A stretch of DNA of 64,000 nucleotides, taken from positions 186,001 to 250,000 of the forward strand of contig CAJNOL010000004.1 of assembly GCA_905250125.1 (NCBI GenBank). The letters are read 5' to 3'. Below, piece by piece: positions 63,153-64,000 of the stretch. How positions within the stretch are numbered: position 1 is the stretch's first letter; each line of letters starts with the position of its first letter. This DNA is from Rotaria sordida (taxonomy: Eukaryota > Rotifera > Eurotatoria > Philodinida > Philodinidae). A program made the position numbers and the translations under genes. Below the pieces are notes generated by a model. It was not told the origin of the DNA, made no database searches, and saw only the letters and a list, made by a program, of their open reading frames with translations.

Positions 63153-64000
63153 ATGTCAGGATTATTTGACGATTGTCTTCCATTATCTTATTATTATGAA
63201 AAGCTAAATTTGGATAAATTTGACATAAAAGAAAATCGAAATACAATCGCATCAATAATTGCTGGATCATTGGTTTGTGTTAAATTTTATTTTTTTTTTC
63301 TTTATATAATTAAGATTTGATTTTTTTAAATTTGGAAATTTATGAAATGTCTTATCTTCAACGGAACCCCTCCTTACGGTTTTTGGTTTTTCATCGCTAA
63401 TATAGCTTCGAAGTATCCTCTGCCAAATGCCATATAAATGAGGATTCTTCATTGTTAGTTAGCACTTTTATTGAATCCAACTCTCGAAAAACTTGCACTG
63501 CGATTATTTTTTGTTTACGAAATTTTCTGAATCATAACGATTATTTCTCATTTCAAAGGCGCTGAGAGCATAGGTCTTGGACCTCTCACAGAGCTGAATA
63601 CGATCAGTTTTCGATTGATTTAATTGGAAAAGAAAAAACTCTTGATACATACAGGAAAGTTTGTTTTTCGTTTTTTTCGGCATCAGTTTTTACATGAAAA
63701 AAGTGTAGAATCACTCTTCGTTTCTCCGACATGACTGAGACGGTTTTTACAAGTATTAGACACTGCTTGGGATGCCCGACTTTTTTTGTCTTGAAAAATA
63801 TTGCATCATTGTTCTTTGGTGTGAATGAAAGAAGATCAAAAGAAAGGAAAAAAAGTTAGACACTCTAAATATCGACTCTGGAAATTTCATTGATTTCTGA
63901 TGAGCCGTTCTTGAAAAATTCCAAAAAGGGATCCGCTTACGTGTAAATGGATTGAATATTTAAAATTGAACTTGACACAATTTATTTTTAGTTTGGTGTT
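63153..64000 (+). CDS. TMEM50: TMEM50A/B-type small membrane protein, 3' part outside window
   Basis: A small four-helix membrane protein of the endoplasmic reticulum and endosomes; its molecular role is poorly known. Exon 1 is 63153-63272, 40 codons, starting MSGLFDDCLPLSYYYE. It ends with ENRNTIASIIAGSL, which matches the conserved start of the first helix in TMEM50 (KRNTIASIAAGVL). Exon 2 begins at 63992 after a TTTTTAG acceptor and adds Phe-Gly-Val before the window ends, consistent with the family. Intron 1 is 719 bp, long for this genome. The ATG follows an AG, so a spliced 5' UTR is possible. Only about 43 of roughly 160 residues are visible, so the call rests on one motif. Confidence 0.68.

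Noticed and set aside
1..64000. CRISPR arrays, rRNA, tRNA, snRNA and the bdelloid 23-nt spliced-leader sequence
   Set aside because: Looked for by eye on both strands and not found; small tRNAs could be missed without a covariance search.

Overview
This window reads as animal nuclear DNA that is very AT-rich. The genes are split by many introns of about 45-70 bp with GT..AG ends and A/T-ending codons. The best guess is a bdelloid rotifer. The intron and codon style fits, and there is a decayed plant-type PPR (pentatricopeptide repeat) gene of a kind I recall from bdelloid genomes. Two short GT-rich tracts also resemble the bdelloid telomeric unit TGTGGG. The species cannot be fixed from sequence alone. 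No tRNA, rRNA, CRISPR array or operon was seen.

Layout. 1-5726 (-): classical dynamin with GTPase, stalk, PH and the start of GED; its 3' end lies outside the window. 6274-7559 (-): aldo-keto reductase with a frame problem at an A8 run. 10202-11676 (+): PPR pseudogene. 14970-15802 (-): HAD-like protein. 19967-21145 (+): single-pass membrane protein of unknown family. 25923-27085 (+): SLC25A44-like mitochondrial carrier. 31872-33636 (-): SLC46-type transporter. 37701-38267 (-): small secreted helical protein. 40890-41825 (+): secreted Cys-rich EGF-type protein. 42309-44950 (-): SLC16 monocarboxylate-type transporter. 48318-55128 (-): complete TBC1D16 orthologue (RabGAP). 57117-61420 (+): ABCB half-transporter, divergent from TBC1D16. 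63153-64000 (+): first exons of a TMEM50-type protein. Coding phase was checked across every exon junction of the dynamin, SLC25, SLC46, SLC16, TBC1D16, EGF and ABC models, and all junctions keep frame.

The genes are unrelated housekeeping, trafficking and transport genes. Dynamin and TBC1D16 both act in endocytic membrane traffic, but nothing indicates functional clustering.

The most striking non-gene content is a set of inverted-repeat (foldback) elements. The largest is an imperfect palindrome of about 1.2 kb in a TBC1D16 intron. Others lie at 12.9-13.6, 24.07-24.67 (with a diverged second copy at 59.2-59.65), 46.8-47.46, 52.09-52.56 and 61.67-62.02 kb. There is also a hAT-type MITE (non-autonomous DNA transposon) at 24931-25406 with a perfect 8-bp target duplication, and another MITE-like element at 58541-58788. 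Four of these lie in introns of TBC1D16 and the ABC transporter, where they account for unusually long introns. I found no convincing new multi-gene system. The foldbacks (possible dsRNA sources), the PPR relic and a GT..TG intron are the observations most worth following.
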